Positions 13,865 through 22,707 are shown, counted from the stretch's first letter. The stretch: DNA of 25,216 bases from CAYSLC01 sp964431545 (GCA_964431545.1 CAYSLC010000062.1:1-25216); one strand, 5' to 3'. Numbers and translations: made by a program. The notes: generated by a model from the sequence alone, not told the origin.

Positions 13865-16015
13865 GTGGACACCGTGACCCTCAGATCGAAATCGATCCTC
13901 AGCCTGCTCGGCCTGCTTTTCGTTCTGGGGCTGGCCGAATACGGGCTCCAGCGTTGGGTTCTCCTCGACAGCCTCCATGACATCGATCGTGCCGAAGTCC
14001 GGGAGGATCTCACCCGGGTGGCGGCGGCCTTCGATCAGGAGATCCGGCACCTGGAGCGGACCTGCCGGGATTGGGCCTCCTGGAGCGATACCTACCAATT
14101 TGTCCGGTCCGGCTTGGGCGCCTACGGGGATACCGACGTGGCGCTGGAGACCTTCCTGCAGAACCGGATCGACCTGGTCTACATTTTGAACGAGCGGGGG
14201 GAGGTGGTATGGAGGCGCCTCCACGACCTGGAAAGCCGGACCCGGATGCAGCCGTCCGCTTTTCCGGACCCCCCCTTTTCACCGTCCCATCCCCTGCTGT
14301 CACGGGGCGGAAGGGCGAGCCAGGGCGTCTCCGGGGTCTTCAACGTCGCCGGGGGGCCGACCTTGCTGATGGCCGTCCAGCCCATCCACTCCGGGGGGCG
14401 CTTCGGCCCGCCGGAAGGCGCCCTTATCCTGGGCCGCATCGTGGATAAGGGGCTGACCGACCGGCTCATCCGCCAGACCCGGGTCGCGTTTACCATCGCC
14501 CCCCCCGGCGACGCCCGCGCGGACCGAGATGGGAACCTCGCGGGGGACGCCCCCCCCGCCGGTCCCAGGATCCGGCGGACGGACGAAGGCCTGGAGGCCC
14601 GAATCGCCTATCCGAACATCACCGGGGACCCGGCCTTCGAGATCCGGACGTCGGCGCCCTTCACCGCCGACGGACGGGTCCGGCGGATGCTGTTGCTCTC
14701 CGCGGCCTTGGAGGCGGTCACCGGCCTTCTCATCCTCCTGGGGATGATCCTCTTTTTCAGGCGCGATGCCCGCCGCCCCGCCGGACGGATCCCGGAGCAT
14801 GAGAACCGGGACGGGAGAGGCCGGGACATCCCGGCGCGGCTCGAATCGAGCCGGACCGACGAGATCGGAAGCCTGCTCCGCCAGTCCCAGAAGATGGAGG
14901 CGATCGGAACCCTGGCCAGCGGCATCGCCCATGACTTCAACAACATCCTCATGACCATCATGATGAATACCGAGTTCGCCCTCAAGAAACTGGGGGAGGG
15001 GCCGCCCCTTGTGCGGGAGAGCCTCAACCTCTCCCATGACGCCGCCGTCCGGGCCAAGGACCTGGTGGAGCAGATCCTCACCTTCAGCCGGAAGGGGGAT
15101 CAGAAGCGTCACCTGCTCGATCTTTCCCCCATCATCAAGGAGTCGATCAAGATGGTCCGGGCCTCCCTGCCGGCCATGATCCGCATCGAATCCCGGATCG
15201 CAGCCGATACGGGGCTGGTGATGGCCAATCCCACCCAGATTCAGCAGATCCTGATCAACCTGTGCACCAACGCCGCCCACGCCATGAAGGAAAACGGCGG
15301 AATTCTGACCATCGAAATGGGACCCGTGGACGTGGCGCCGGACGATCCATCGCCGCCTCCGGAGCCGGGGGCGGGAGAGTACCTGTCCCTCCGGGTGACG
15401 GATACCGGCCACGGCATGTCCCAGGAGGTGGTGGACCGGAGCTTCGACCCCTTTTTCACCACAAAGCCGGTGGGCGAGGGGACCGGCATGGGGCTTGCCG
15501 TGGTCCACGGGATCGTGGAGGGATTGGGGGGCGGGATCCGGGTGGAGAGCGCGGTGGGCAAAGGGACCACCTTCGAGATCCTTCTGCCCCGGCGCCGGGG
15601 GCGGCGCCTTCCAGAAACCGCTCCCCCCAGGCGCCTCCGACACGGCCGGGGGCGGATCCTGGTGGTGGACGACGAACAGCCCGTGGTCAACATCCTGGAA
15701 AAGATCCTCCGGGAGGGCGGATACGATGTGGTGCCCTTCACCGACAGCAAAGAGGTCCTCGCGGCTTTTCACCGGGATCCGGAGGCCGTGGACCTGGTGG
15801 TCACCGATCAGACCATGCCCGGCCCCACGGGGACCGAGCTGGCCCAACATCTGCTCGACATCCGACCCGATATTCCCATCATCATGTGCACCGGTTTCAG
15901 CGAACTCATCTCCCGGGAACAAGCCCTGGCCATGGGGATCCGGGAATTCATCCCCAAGCCCGTTTCCGGGGACGAACTCCTGCACATCATCTACGACATC
16001 CTCCATGAAAAATAG
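13865..16015 (+). CDS. Hybrid sensor histidine kinase, CHASE4-like sensor plus receiver
   Basis: Membrane-bound sensor kinase of 716 residues. Membrane helices lie at about 8-25 and 276-298. The periplasmic part between them carries ERTCRDWASWSDTYQFV (64-80), typical of CHASE4 sensor domains. The cytoplasmic core has an H-box IAHDFNN with His356, the N-box LINLCTNAAHAM (about 463-474), the G1 box DTGHGM (513-518), DPFFTTK (528-534) and the G2 box GTGMGLAVVHGI (539-550), in the style of NtrB-like kinases. A C-terminal receiver domain begins near 597 with acidic Asp602 and Asp603, phosphoacceptor Asp648 in VVTDQTMPG and the lysine of FIPKPVS. The GTG start at 13865 is uncertain: no good ribosome site is visible, and GTG at 13874 would also work. 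It is followed by its likely partner, the sigma-54 response regulator. The signal sensed is unknown. Confidence 0.92.
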   Translation: MDTVTLRSKSILSLLGLLFVLGLAEYGLQRWVLLDSLHDIDRAEVREDLTRVAAAFDQEIRHLERTCRDWASWSDTYQFVRSGLGAYGDTDVALETFLQNRIDLVYILNERGEVVWRRLHDLESRTRMQPSAFPDPPFSPSHPLLSRGGRASQGVSGVFNVAGGPTLLMAVQPIHSGGRFGPPEGALILGRIVDKGLTDRLIRQTRVAFTIAPPGDARADRDGNLAGDAPPAGPRIRRTDEGLEARIAYPNITGDPAFEIRTSAPFTADGRVRRMLLLSAALEAVTGLLILLGMILFFRRDARRPAGRIPEHENRDGRGRDIPARLESSRTDEIGSLLRQSQKMEAIGTLASGIAHDFNNILMTIMMNTEFALKKLGEGPPLVRESLNLSHDAAVRAKDLVEQILTFSRKGDQKRHLLDLSPIIKESIKMVRASLPAMIRIESRIAADTGLVMANPTQIQQILINLCTNAAHAMKENGGILTIEMGPVDVAPDDPSPPPEPGAGEYLSLRVTDTGHGMSQEVVDRSFDPFFTTKPVGEGTGMGLAVVHGIVEGLGGGIRVESAVGKGTTFEILLPRRRGRRLPETAPPRRLRHGRGRILVVDDEQPVVNILEKILREGGYDVVPFTDSKEVLAAFHRDPEAVDLVVTDQTMPGPTGTELAQHLLDIRPDIPIIMCTGFSELISREQALAMGIREFIPKPVSGDELLHIIYDILHEK

Positions 16016-16224
16016 ATTTCCCTTTTTCCCCACGTTCTGATACCTTCCAATCCACAATGAAAAATCGCCCGCTGGATCAGACGGAAGTAGGATTCTTCTA
16101 CCCGGTAATACCGTCGTCCGCTTATTGATCTCTCCGCGTGTTCTGATAGAAATTGGATACGGAGCAGGTTCGCAGGATCCATACGCACGGTATTGGAGTC
16201 GGGATTCCGTCCGGAGGGCGCACG

Positions 16225-17724
16225 ATGCGAAGAAACATGGCAAAATTACTCATCATCGACGACGATACCCAGATCTGCGACACCATGACCCGGGTGCTGA
16301 CCGACGACGGCCATGAGGTGGCCACCTCGCCGACCCTCCTGGACGGAACGGAATTGGCCCGATCCGGCGCCTACGACGTGGTCTTTTTGGATGTGAAGCT
16401 CCCCGACGGCGACGGGCTTCGGGAGATCCGGAAGATCCAGTCCGTCCCCTCGGCTCCCGAGGTCATCATCATCACCGGATATGCCGATGCCGACGGCGCG
16501 GAGTCGGCCATCAAGAACAACGCCTGGGACTACCTCAAAAAACCGGTCACTTTGGAGGCCATGTCCCTCACCCTGGCCCGGGCCCTCCGGTACCGCGCCG
16601 AGAAGCAGTCGGCCCGTCCGCCGGTGGAACTGATCCGGAACGACATCATCGGAGGAAGCCCCAAGATCAAGAGGTGCCTGGAACTGGTGGCCAAGGCCGC
16701 CGACAGCCGGACCAACATCCTGATCACCGGGGAGACCGGCACCGGCAAGGAACTCTTCGCCCGGGCCATCCACGAGAACAGCGATCGGTCCCGCCGGAAC
16801 TTCGTGGTGGTCGACTGCGGATCACTCCCCGAAACGCTCATCGAGAGCCTCCTCTTCGGCCACACCAAGGGGGCCTTCACCGGAGCGGACCGGGCCGAAA
16901 CGGGCTTCATCAAACACGCCGACGGCGGCACCCTCTTTCTCGACGAGGTGGGGGAACTCTCCATCTCCTCCCAGCGCTCCCTTCTCCGGGTGCTCCAGGA
17001 GCGGCGGTTCCACCCGGTGGGCGCCGCCACGGAGGTGGAGAGCGATTTCCGGCTGGTGGCCGCCACCAACCAGGACCTCGACGCGATGGTCCGGCGGGAG
17101 ACCTTCCGCAAGGACCTCCTCTTCCGCCTGCGGTCCATCACCATCGAACTGCCCCCGCTGCGGGAACGATTGGAGGACATCCGCCCCCTGGTCGACCACT
17201 ACGTCAAGCGCCTGTGCGATTCCCACAAGGTGGAGATGAAGGGCTTCTCACCGGATTTCTACGATGAACTGCACGCCTACGGCTGGTCCGGGAACGTCCG
17301 GGAACTCTTCAGCGCCCTGGAATGGGCCATGGCCCACGGCCTCTACGAGCCGACCCTCTACCCCAAGCACCTCCCCCCCCAGATCCGCATCCAGGTGGCC
17401 CGGTCCCATTTCCCGGGGGAGGGATCGGAGACGCCGCCGGAAGAACCGAACGGGGCCGCCGGAACGGCTCCCGTCGATCCGGAGCACCCCCTTGCGGAAG
17501 GGGACACCCCGGCGGAGTTTCATCCGCCGCCCAGGGCGAATCCGGACGGCCCCCGGCTGACCCGGTGGAAGGAGTATCGGAGGAATCTTTTGGAGGCCGG
17601 GGAGAAGCGGTATCTCGACGCCCTCATGGAACGGACCGGGGGGGACGTGAAGGAGGCCTCCCGGCTCTCGGGTCTGTCCAAGCCCCGGATCTATGAACTC
17701 CTGCGGAAATACCGGACCCCCTAG
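16225..17724 (+). CDS. Sigma-54-activating response regulator (NtrC family)
   Basis: Enhancer-binding activator of 499 residues. The start at ATG 16225 is chosen over the upstream in-frame ATG at 16153 because GGAGG lies seven bases before it and the receiver domain begins straight after (KLLIIDDD). Receiver: Asp12-14, phosphoacceptor Asp56 in FLDVKLPDGDG, lysine in YLKKPV (106). AAA+ domain: Walker A GETGTGKE (169-176), the sigma-54 contact loop GAFTGA (216-221), Walker B GGTLFLDEVGE (234-244), and the arginine fingers in FRKDLLFRLR. A proline-rich linker follows, then a C-terminal Fis-type helix-turn-helix with VKEASRLSGLSKPRIYELLR. It lacks the GAF domain of NifA. The position within the nif cluster, next to three sigma-54 promoter candidates, suggests that these are its targets; that is inference. 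Confidence 0.93.
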   Translation: MRRNMAKLLIIDDDTQICDTMTRVLTDDGHEVATSPTLLDGTELARSGAYDVVFLDVKLPDGDGLREIRKIQSVPSAPEVIIITGYADADGAESAIKNNAWDYLKKPVTLEAMSLTLARALRYRAEKQSARPPVELIRNDIIGGSPKIKRCLELVAKAADSRTNILITGETGTGKELFARAIHENSDRSRRNFVVVDCGSLPETLIESLLFGHTKGAFTGADRAETGFIKHADGGTLFLDEVGELSISSQRSLLRVLQERRFHPVGAATEVESDFRLVAATNQDLDAMVRRETFRKDLLFRLRSITIELPPLRERLEDIRPLVDHYVKRLCDSHKVEMKGFSPDFYDELHAYGWSGNVRELFSALEWAMAHGLYEPTLYPKHLPPQIRIQVARSHFPGEGSETPPEEPNGAAGTAPVDPEHPLAEGDTPAEFHPPPRANPDGPRLTRWKEYRRNLLEAGEKRYLDALMERTGGDVKEASRLSGLSKPRIYELLRKYRTP

Positions 17725-17793
17725 CGGTAGGGACCGAAGAATTCCGACGGCGCCGGAGATGAACGCCGAACAAACGGAAAAGAGAAGGGAACG

Positions 17794-18723
17794 ATGAGCG
17801 GAAACATCACGCTGTTTATCCTGTCGAGCACGGGGAACCGACCCAAATATATCACCCTGAGCAAACCGTTCTTCTGCTTTCTGGTTCTTCTTCTGCTGGG
17901 GCTGGCGGGCTTTCTGGCCGCCGGCGCCCACGACTACCGGCGGCTCCAGGACCTGGAGCCGAAATCCCGTCAGCTGGAGAACCGCCTGATGGCCAAGCAG
18001 CAGGAGATCCGGCGGCAGCGGCGCCACCTCCAATCCTTCGCCGAGGAACTCAACGCCCTGAAGGCACGGCTGGTGGCCCTCAATCAGTTCGAACGGAAGA
18101 TCCGCACCACCGCCGATCTCGATGTTCCGGCGGCCCCCGGGCCGATGATGGGCATCGGGGGGTCGATCCCGGAGGATCTCGATTCGACCCTGGCCCTGAC
18201 CCGGAAACACAACAGCCTGATCCGGGAGATGTACGACCGGGTGGACCAGCTTCATGTGGCGTCCACGGCCCAGGAATCGGATTTCGAACTGCTGCTCAAG
18301 GACATCGTGGACCACCAGAACCTGCTGGCCGCCACCCCCTCCATCAGCCCCCTGGAGTCGGGGTACGTCTCCTCCGGCTTCGGGATCCGGCGCTCGCCGT
18401 TCACCGGCCGGCAGGAGTTCCACTTCGGCCTCGATATCGGGACCCCCGTGGGCCGCGAGGTCCGGGCCACCGCCGACGGGACGGTCACCTTCGCGGGCCG
18501 CAAGGGCTCCTACGGAAAGGTGATGGTGATCCACCACGGCCACGGCATGGTGACCCGGTTCGCCCACCTCCACAAGACCCTCAAGAAGCAGGGGGACAAG
18601 GTCAAGCGGGGCGACGTGATCGCCCTGTCCGGCAACACCGGCCGGTCCACCGGACCCCACCTCCACTACGAGGTCCGCGTCAACGGGACCCCGGTCAACC
18701 CCGACAAGTACATCATCAACTGA
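17794..18723 (+). CDS. M23 (LytM-type) peptidoglycan peptidase
   Basis: Membrane-anchored cell-wall endopeptidase or LytM-like regulator, 309 residues. AAGGGA stands before the ATG. One membrane helix (about 25-45) follows a short cytoplasmic start; a coiled-coil region spans about 50-105 (charged heptads such as KQQEIRRQRRHLQSFAEEL). The LytM domain runs from about 190 to the end: SSGFGIRRSPFTG, zinc ligands His210 and Asp214 in HFGLDIG, and HLHYEV with His289 and His291, plus GNTGRSTGPHLHY. The zinc site appears complete, so activity is likely. It sits 69 bases after the response regulator and may be the last gene of that transcript; nothing links cell-wall cutting to nitrogen fixation directly. 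The convergent nifK gene ends 85 bases away. Confidence 0.94.
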   Translation: MSGNITLFILSSTGNRPKYITLSKPFFCFLVLLLLGLAGFLAAGAHDYRRLQDLEPKSRQLENRLMAKQQEIRRQRRHLQSFAEELNALKARLVALNQFERKIRTTADLDVPAAPGPMMGIGGSIPEDLDSTLALTRKHNSLIREMYDRVDQLHVASTAQESDFELLLKDIVDHQNLLAATPSISPLESGYVSSGFGIRRSPFTGRQEFHFGLDIGTPVGREVRATADGTVTFAGRKGSYGKVMVIHHGHGMVTRFAHLHKTLKKQGDKVKRGDVIALSGNTGRSTGPHLHYEVRVNGTPVNPDKYIIN

Positions 18724-18727
18724 AAAA

Positions 18728-18780
18728 GGCGCGGCCCGGGTGCCCGGCCCATGTGGCGCCGGGCACGCGGATTCCGCGCC
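18728..18780. terminator. Two-way terminator between M23 gene and nifK
   Basis: Nested inverted repeats: GGCGCGG at 18728-18734 pairs with CCGCGCC at 18774-18780, and inside it GTGCCCGGC at 18740-18748 pairs with GCCGGGCAC at 18758-18766. Read on the minus strand, the structure is followed at once by five U residues (A-run at 18723-18727), a good rho-independent terminator for the nifHIIDK transcript. Read on the plus strand, TTTT follows a few bases later (18787-18790), a weaker fit for the M23 transcript. A second small hairpin, GCGGCC/GGCCGC, is at 18794-18809. Confidence 0.7.
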
Positions 18781-18808
18781 CATCGGTTTTCCGGCGGCCG
18801 GGCGGCCG

Positions 18809-20185
18809 CTACATCACCAATTCCATGTCGATGTCGGAGGCGTCCCGGTCCCTGCGGTCGAGCAGGGCGTCCAGGATCTTCTCCAGCAGGCGCATGCCGC
18901 CCCGGTACCCCACGGTGGGGAAGTAGCCGTGGCCGATCCGGTCGAGGATGGGGAAGCCGAACCGCACCAGGGGGATGTCCTCGTCCTTGGCGATGTACTT
19001 CATGTAGGTGTTGCCGATGAGGAGATCCACCGGGAAATTCTTGACCCATTGATGGAAGAGGAACATGTCCCCGGCGGCCTTGACGTTGACCGGGTACGGG
19101 GAATCTTGTGTAATCTCCCGGATCCGGGCCTCGAACTTCTTTCCCGGGGTCCCGGTGACCACGTGGACGGGCCAGATGTCGATGGCCGTCAGGAACTTGG
19201 CCAGGGCCACGAGCTGGTCCGGATCCCCCACCAGGCCCACCTTCTTGCCGTGGAAGTACTGGTGCATGTCGGTGATGATGTCGAGAAGCTGCCCCCGCTC
19301 CACCGTGAGGGTGTCCGGGACGTTGACCCCGGCCATGCGCCGGAGGGCGTCCACGAAGTCGTCGGTCCCCCCGAGGCCGATGGGCATGTCGAGGATCTCG
19401 CAGGGCACCTTGCACTTGACGTCCAGGGCACGGGCCGCCGGCCCGGCGGTGAGCCGGCCCAGGGCCACCGTCCCCTTGCTGAGCCCGGTGCGCTGGAGGG
19501 CCTCCACAGTGACCCCGCCGTCGGGGTACATGGCGAACGTCCCGGTCTGGGGTCCGTTGAGCACATTGTCGGTGTCGGGGAAGACGACGGCCCGGATCCC
19601 CATCTCGGCGGCGATCCGCTTGATCTCGGCCATGTCGGCCGGCTCCACGTACCCCGGAATGATGTTGAGCTGCTTCTCCTTGCGGCCGTCGGCCTGGGCG
19701 AAGTAGTCGACCATCGCCTTGGTCATGTTGGCGAAGCCGTCCACGTGAGATCCCACGTAGCTCGGCGTGTTGGCATGGATCACATACCGCCCCTCGGGGA
19801 TCTTGCCGTCGTCACGTGCCTTGGCGATGATCTGGGGGATGTCGTCGCCGATGGTCTCCGACAGGCAGGTGGTGTGGACGGCGATCACCCGTGGGTTGTA
19901 GATGGTGAAGATGTTGTTGACGGCCTGGATGAGGTTGGCCTGGCCCCCGAAGACCGAGGCCCCCTCGGTGAAGGCGCTGGTGGAGGCCATCACCGGCTCT
20001 TTGTAGTGGCGGGTCAGCGTCGACCGGTGGTAGGCGTAGCACCCCTGGGAGCCGTGGCTCTGGGGGAGGCACTGGTGGATCCCCAAAGAGGCGTACATGG
20101 CGCCGACGGGCTGGCAGGTCTTGGCCGGGTTGACGGTCAACGCCTTGCGCTCGGCGATCTGATCGGTGGTGTGTCTGAGTAACAT
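18809..20185 (-). CDS. nifK: Nitrogenase MoFe protein beta subunit NifK
   Basis: Beta subunit of dinitrogenase, 458 residues; with NifD it carries the P-clusters. The ATG at 20185 is preferred to the longer reading from 20215 because GGAGAG lies five bases before it, and the longer start would overlap the nifD end. P-cluster ligands are Cys24 in PAKTCQPVGAM, Cys49 in HGSQGCYAYHR and Cys107 in HTTCLSETIGDD; AFTEGASVFGGQANL (71-85) is also typical. It is about 65 residues shorter at the N-terminus than the Azotobacter protein, as in clostridial and other anaerobe NifK proteins. The gap to the nifD stop is 16 bases. The strong stem-loop beyond its stop ends the operon. In related clusters nifE follows here; in this genome the next same-strand nif gene is 5.6 kb away. 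Confidence 0.97.
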   Translation of the reverse strand: MLLRHTTDQIAERKALTVNPAKTCQPVGAMYASLGIHQCLPQSHGSQGCYAYHRSTLTRHYKEPVMASTSAFTEGASVFGGQANLIQAVNNIFTIYNPRVIAVHTTCLSETIGDDIPQIIAKARDDGKIPEGRYVIHANTPSYVGSHVDGFANMTKAMVDYFAQADGRKEKQLNIIPGYVEPADMAEIKRIAAEMGIRAVVFPDTDNVLNGPQTGTFAMYPDGGVTVEALQRTGLSKGTVALGRLTAGPAARALDVKCKVPCEILDMPIGLGGTDDFVDALRRMAGVNVPDTLTVERGQLLDIITDMHQYFHGKKVGLVGDPDQLVALAKFLTAIDIWPVHVVTGTPGKKFEARIREITQDSPYPVNVKAAGDMFLFHQWVKNFPVDLLIGNTYMKYIAKDEDIPLVRFGFPILDRIGHGYFPTVGYRGGMRLLEKILDALLDRRDRDASDIDMELVM

Positions 20186-20201
20186 CCGCGCTCTCCTTTT
20201 C

Positions 20202-21848
20202 TTATTCCCACGCATAGGTGGCGGCCAGCTCGGGGCTCTTCTGCCAGGGGGCCTTGAGGTACCCCCAGATCTTGCTGTTGACCAGCCGGTCGATCTCCCG
20301 GTAGAAGTTGACCGCCCCCCGGAACCCGGCGTAGGGGCCCCCGTAGTCGTAGGAATGGAGCTGTTTCAAGGGGATCCCGTGCTTCTGGACGGCGTACTTC
20401 TCCTTGATCCCCGCGCAGAAGACATCCGGCTTGAAGGTCTCGATGAGCTTGTCCGTCTCCCACTGGCTGATGTCGTCGATCACCAGGGCGTTCTCGCACA
20501 TGTCGGGCATCATCCCGTCGTAGTCGGAGAACCGCAGGCCCTTTTTCATCATCGCCCCGATCTCCTCGGGGTCCTTCCGGGGCCGGTACCGCTCCGGGTC
20601 GGGGTGGACCTCGAGTTCCTCGATGTTCCGGCTGTCGGCGTCGATCTTGATCCTGGGCAGGACCTCCCGGCCCTCGTAGTCGTCCCGGTGGGCGAACTCG
20701 TACCCGGCGCTCACGGTCCGCATGCCGATCTCCCGGAAGAGTTCCTGGTAGTGGTGGGCACGGGACCCGCCCACGAAGAGCATGGCCATCTTCCCCCGGG
20801 TCCGGGGCCGAATTTCGTCGGCCACCTTCTCCACCTCGGGCATCTCCTCGGCGATCACCGTCTCCACCCGGTGGGTGAGTTCCGGGTCGTCGTAGTACTG
20901 GGCGATCTTCCGCAGGGACTTGGCGGTGGCCTCGGCGCCGATGAAGTTGACCTTGATCCAGGGGATCCCGAACTTTGTCTCCATCATCTCGGCCACGTAG
21001 TTGATGGACCGGTGGCACATGATCATGTTGAGGTCCGCCGTGTGGGCGTTGGCGAAGTGGTCGATGCTCGAATTGCCGCTGAAGGTGGCCACCTGGGTGA
21101 TGCCGCACCGGTCGAAGATCCGGTCGATCTCGAAGGCGTCGCCGCCGATGTTGTACTCCCCCAGGAGGTTGACCCGGTACTTGCCCTCGCCGATGGTGTC
21201 GTCGTTGCCGATGATGTGGGTGAACAGGCCGTTGTTGGCGATGTGGTGGCCGGCGGACTGGCTCACCCCCTTGTACCCCTCGCAGGAGAAGCCGAAGACG
21301 TTGATCCCCAGCTTTTTCTTCATCTCCCGGGTCACCGAGTGGACGTCGTCTCCGATGAGCCCCACCGGGCAGGTGGCGAAGACGGCGATCGCCTTGGGGT
21401 GGAAGGTGTCGTACGCCTCCTGGATCGCCTGGGCGAGCTTCTTCTCCCCTCCGAAGATGATCTCCTGGTCCTGCATGTCGGTGGAGAAGCAGTAGGTCAT
21501 GAAGTTGTGGCCGTCCGGGGACTGGGACGGATCGGTCTGGTTCCGCCGGGTGAGCCAGCTGTAAAAACCGCACCCGATGGGGCCGTGGGTGATGTTGACG
21601 ATGTCCCGGGTGGGGCCGAGGACCACGCCCTTGCACCCGGCGTAGCAGCACCCCCGCTGGGAGATGATGCCGGGGATGGTCCGGACGTTGCTTTGGATCT
21701 CCGGCACCCCGTCCTCCGGGTCGAGCCGGTTGACCACGATGTGCTTGGCCCGTTTCCGGGCCACCTTGGGCGGATACCGCCGGAGGATCTCCTCCTTCAC
21801 CTTTTCCGCCTCGATGTTCAGTTTCTCGTCACACAGGGTTGCGTCCAT
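20202..21848 (-). CDS. nifD: Nitrogenase MoFe protein alpha subunit NifD
   Basis: Alpha subunit of dinitrogenase, 548 residues, holding FeMo-cofactor where N2 is reduced. The start at MDATLCDEKL follows GAGGTG at eight bases. P-cluster ligands: Cys67 in SQRGCCYAGCKG, Cys93 in HGPIGCGFYSW, Cys160 in FATCPVGLIGDD. FeMo-cofactor ligands: Cys278 in LNMIMCHRSINY and His498 in LKQLHSYDYGGPYAGF, matching Cys275 and His442 of Azotobacter. The spacing between these two ligands is about 50 residues longer than in Azotobacter; the extra segment lies near residues 388-440 (including LPRIKIDADSRNIEELEV), as in Clostridium and methanogen NifD. Molybdenum type rather than VnfD or AnfD is supported by the complete nifEN/nifB context and the absence of a delta-subunit gene. 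An assembly gap begins 49 bases upstream. Confidence 0.97.
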   Translation of the reverse strand: MDATLCDEKLNIEAEKVKEEILRRYPPKVARKRAKHIVVNRLDPEDGVPEIQSNVRTIPGIISQRGCCYAGCKGVVLGPTRDIVNITHGPIGCGFYSWLTRRNQTDPSQSPDGHNFMTYCFSTDMQDQEIIFGGEKKLAQAIQEAYDTFHPKAIAVFATCPVGLIGDDVHSVTREMKKKLGINVFGFSCEGYKGVSQSAGHHIANNGLFTHIIGNDDTIGEGKYRVNLLGEYNIGGDAFEIDRIFDRCGITQVATFSGNSSIDHFANAHTADLNMIMCHRSINYVAEMMETKFGIPWIKVNFIGAEATAKSLRKIAQYYDDPELTHRVETVIAEEMPEVEKVADEIRPRTRGKMAMLFVGGSRAHHYQELFREIGMRTVSAGYEFAHRDDYEGREVLPRIKIDADSRNIEELEVHPDPERYRPRKDPEEIGAMMKKGLRFSDYDGMMPDMCENALVIDDISQWETDKLIETFKPDVFCAGIKEKYAVQKHGIPLKQLHSYDYGGPYAGFRGAVNFYREIDRLVNSKIWGYLKAPWQKSPELAATYAWE

Positions 21849-21897
21849 ATCGATACACCTCGTCTGCTTGGATTCTCTGTTCTCTTCTCCGGCGCCG

Positions 21898-21997
21898 NNN
21901 NNNNNNNNNNNNNNNNNNNNNNNNNNNNNNNNNNNNNNNNNNNNNNNNNNNNNNNNNNNNNNNNNNNNNNNNNNNNNNNNNNNNNNNNNNNNNNNNN
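21898..21997. other. Assembly gap of 100 N
   Basis: Exactly 100 N characters, the customary filler for a scaffold gap of unknown true length. It removes the end of nifI2 and most of the nifI2-nifD spacer. The real distance may be shorter or longer, and a small gene could be hidden. Confidence 0.98.
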
Positions 21998-22354
21998 GCC
22001 GCTCTCGCCGGTCCGCACCCGGACCGCGTCCGCGAGATCGGTGACGAAGATCATGCCGTCCCCCGGTTTGCCGGTGCTGTTGACCCCGATGATGGTGTTG
22101 ACCGTCTTTTCCACGAGCTGGTCGGGCACGGCGATGAACATGATCCGCTTGGGGATCAGGCGCTGGCTCTGGCCGAGCTGGGCCACGGCCTCCTCGTACC
22201 CCTTCTCCGCCCCCTTGAGCAGGTTGAGGTCCACCAGTCCCCGGCCCCGGCCCAGGCACTCCCTGGCGGTGATGGAGCTGATCCCCGCGTCGGCCAGGGC
22301 CTTTTTGGTCTGGTTCATCATATTCATGCGAACGACCGCCATGACCTCCTTCAT
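21998..22354 (-). CDS. nifI2: PII-like nitrogenase regulator NifI2, end lost in gap
   Basis: PII-family protein, 119 residues visible before the gap. With NifI1 it is known in methanogens and some bacteria to inhibit dinitrogenase when ammonium is present, relieved by 2-oxoglutarate. Features: MKEVMAVVRMNMMNQTKKAL (1-20), GRGRGL before a T-loop-like segment, VPDQLVEKTVNTIIGVNSTG (76-95), and KPGDGMIFVTDLADAVRVRTGE (96-117), the PII C-terminal signature. Known NifI2 proteins end soon after this point, so only a few residues and the stop are probably missing. The start overlaps the nifI1 stop as ATGA (22351-22354), giving coupled translation of the two partners. Confidence 0.94.
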
Positions 22355-22707
22355 ATCTTCACCTCTTCGGTCTCTCCGTCGGATGTCTGCTTGATCCCCG
22401 AACTGATGGTGTAGCTCTCCTGAACGGGAACCACGAAGATCTTGCCGTCCCCGTAGGCCCCCTTGTCCCCCGTCCGGGCAGCCTTGATGATGGTCTTGAT
22501 GACGAAGTCCTTGTCGTCGTCGTTGACGGCGGTGAGGAGCAGCTCCTTGGGGATCTCGTCGTAGGTGATCTCGCCGATTTTGATGCCGCGCTGCTTTCCG
22601 CGCCCCACCACGGACATCTTGGTGACCCCCGGGAATCCCGCCTCCATGAGGGCCGCCAGCACGTTGTCCACCTTCTCGGGTCGTACAATGGATCGGATCA
22701 TAATCAT
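22351..22707 (-). CDS. nifI1: PII-like nitrogenase regulator NifI1
   Basis: PII-family protein of 118 residues, first of the NifI pair. It begins MIMIRSIVRPEKVDNVLAAL, carries VVGRGKQRGIKIGEITYDE (34-52, the region entering the T-loop) and the PII signature AYGDGKIFVVPVQESYTISS (84-103). AAGGAA lies about nine bases before the ATG at 22707; a second ATG is at 22701. NifI1 and NifI2 form hetero-oligomers that bind NifDK and block electron transfer from NifH when 2-oxoglutarate is low. The location between nifH and nifD is the hallmark of NifI pairs as opposed to GlnB/GlnK. It probably lacks uridylylation control, since the usual T-loop tyrosine context of GlnB is absent. Confidence 0.95.
   Translation of the reverse strand: MIMIRSIVRPEKVDNVLAALMEAGFPGVTKMSVVGRGKQRGIKIGEITYDEIPKELLLTAVNDDDKDFVIKTIIKAARTGDKGAYGDGKIFVVPVQESYTISSGIKQTSDGETEEVKI

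Noticed and set aside
16153..16224. Upstream start for the response regulator
   Set aside because: The ATG at 16225 has GGAGG at proper distance and begins just before the receiver domain; the 24 extra residues look random.
13165..18808. Insertion of the kinase block by a transposon
   Set aside because: No transposase, integrase, terminal inverted repeat or target duplication was seen at either border; rearrangement by another route is possible.
20166..22394. Plus-strand 742-codon frame
   Set aside because: Antisense to nifD and nifI2 and runs through the N gap; composition typical of a shadow.
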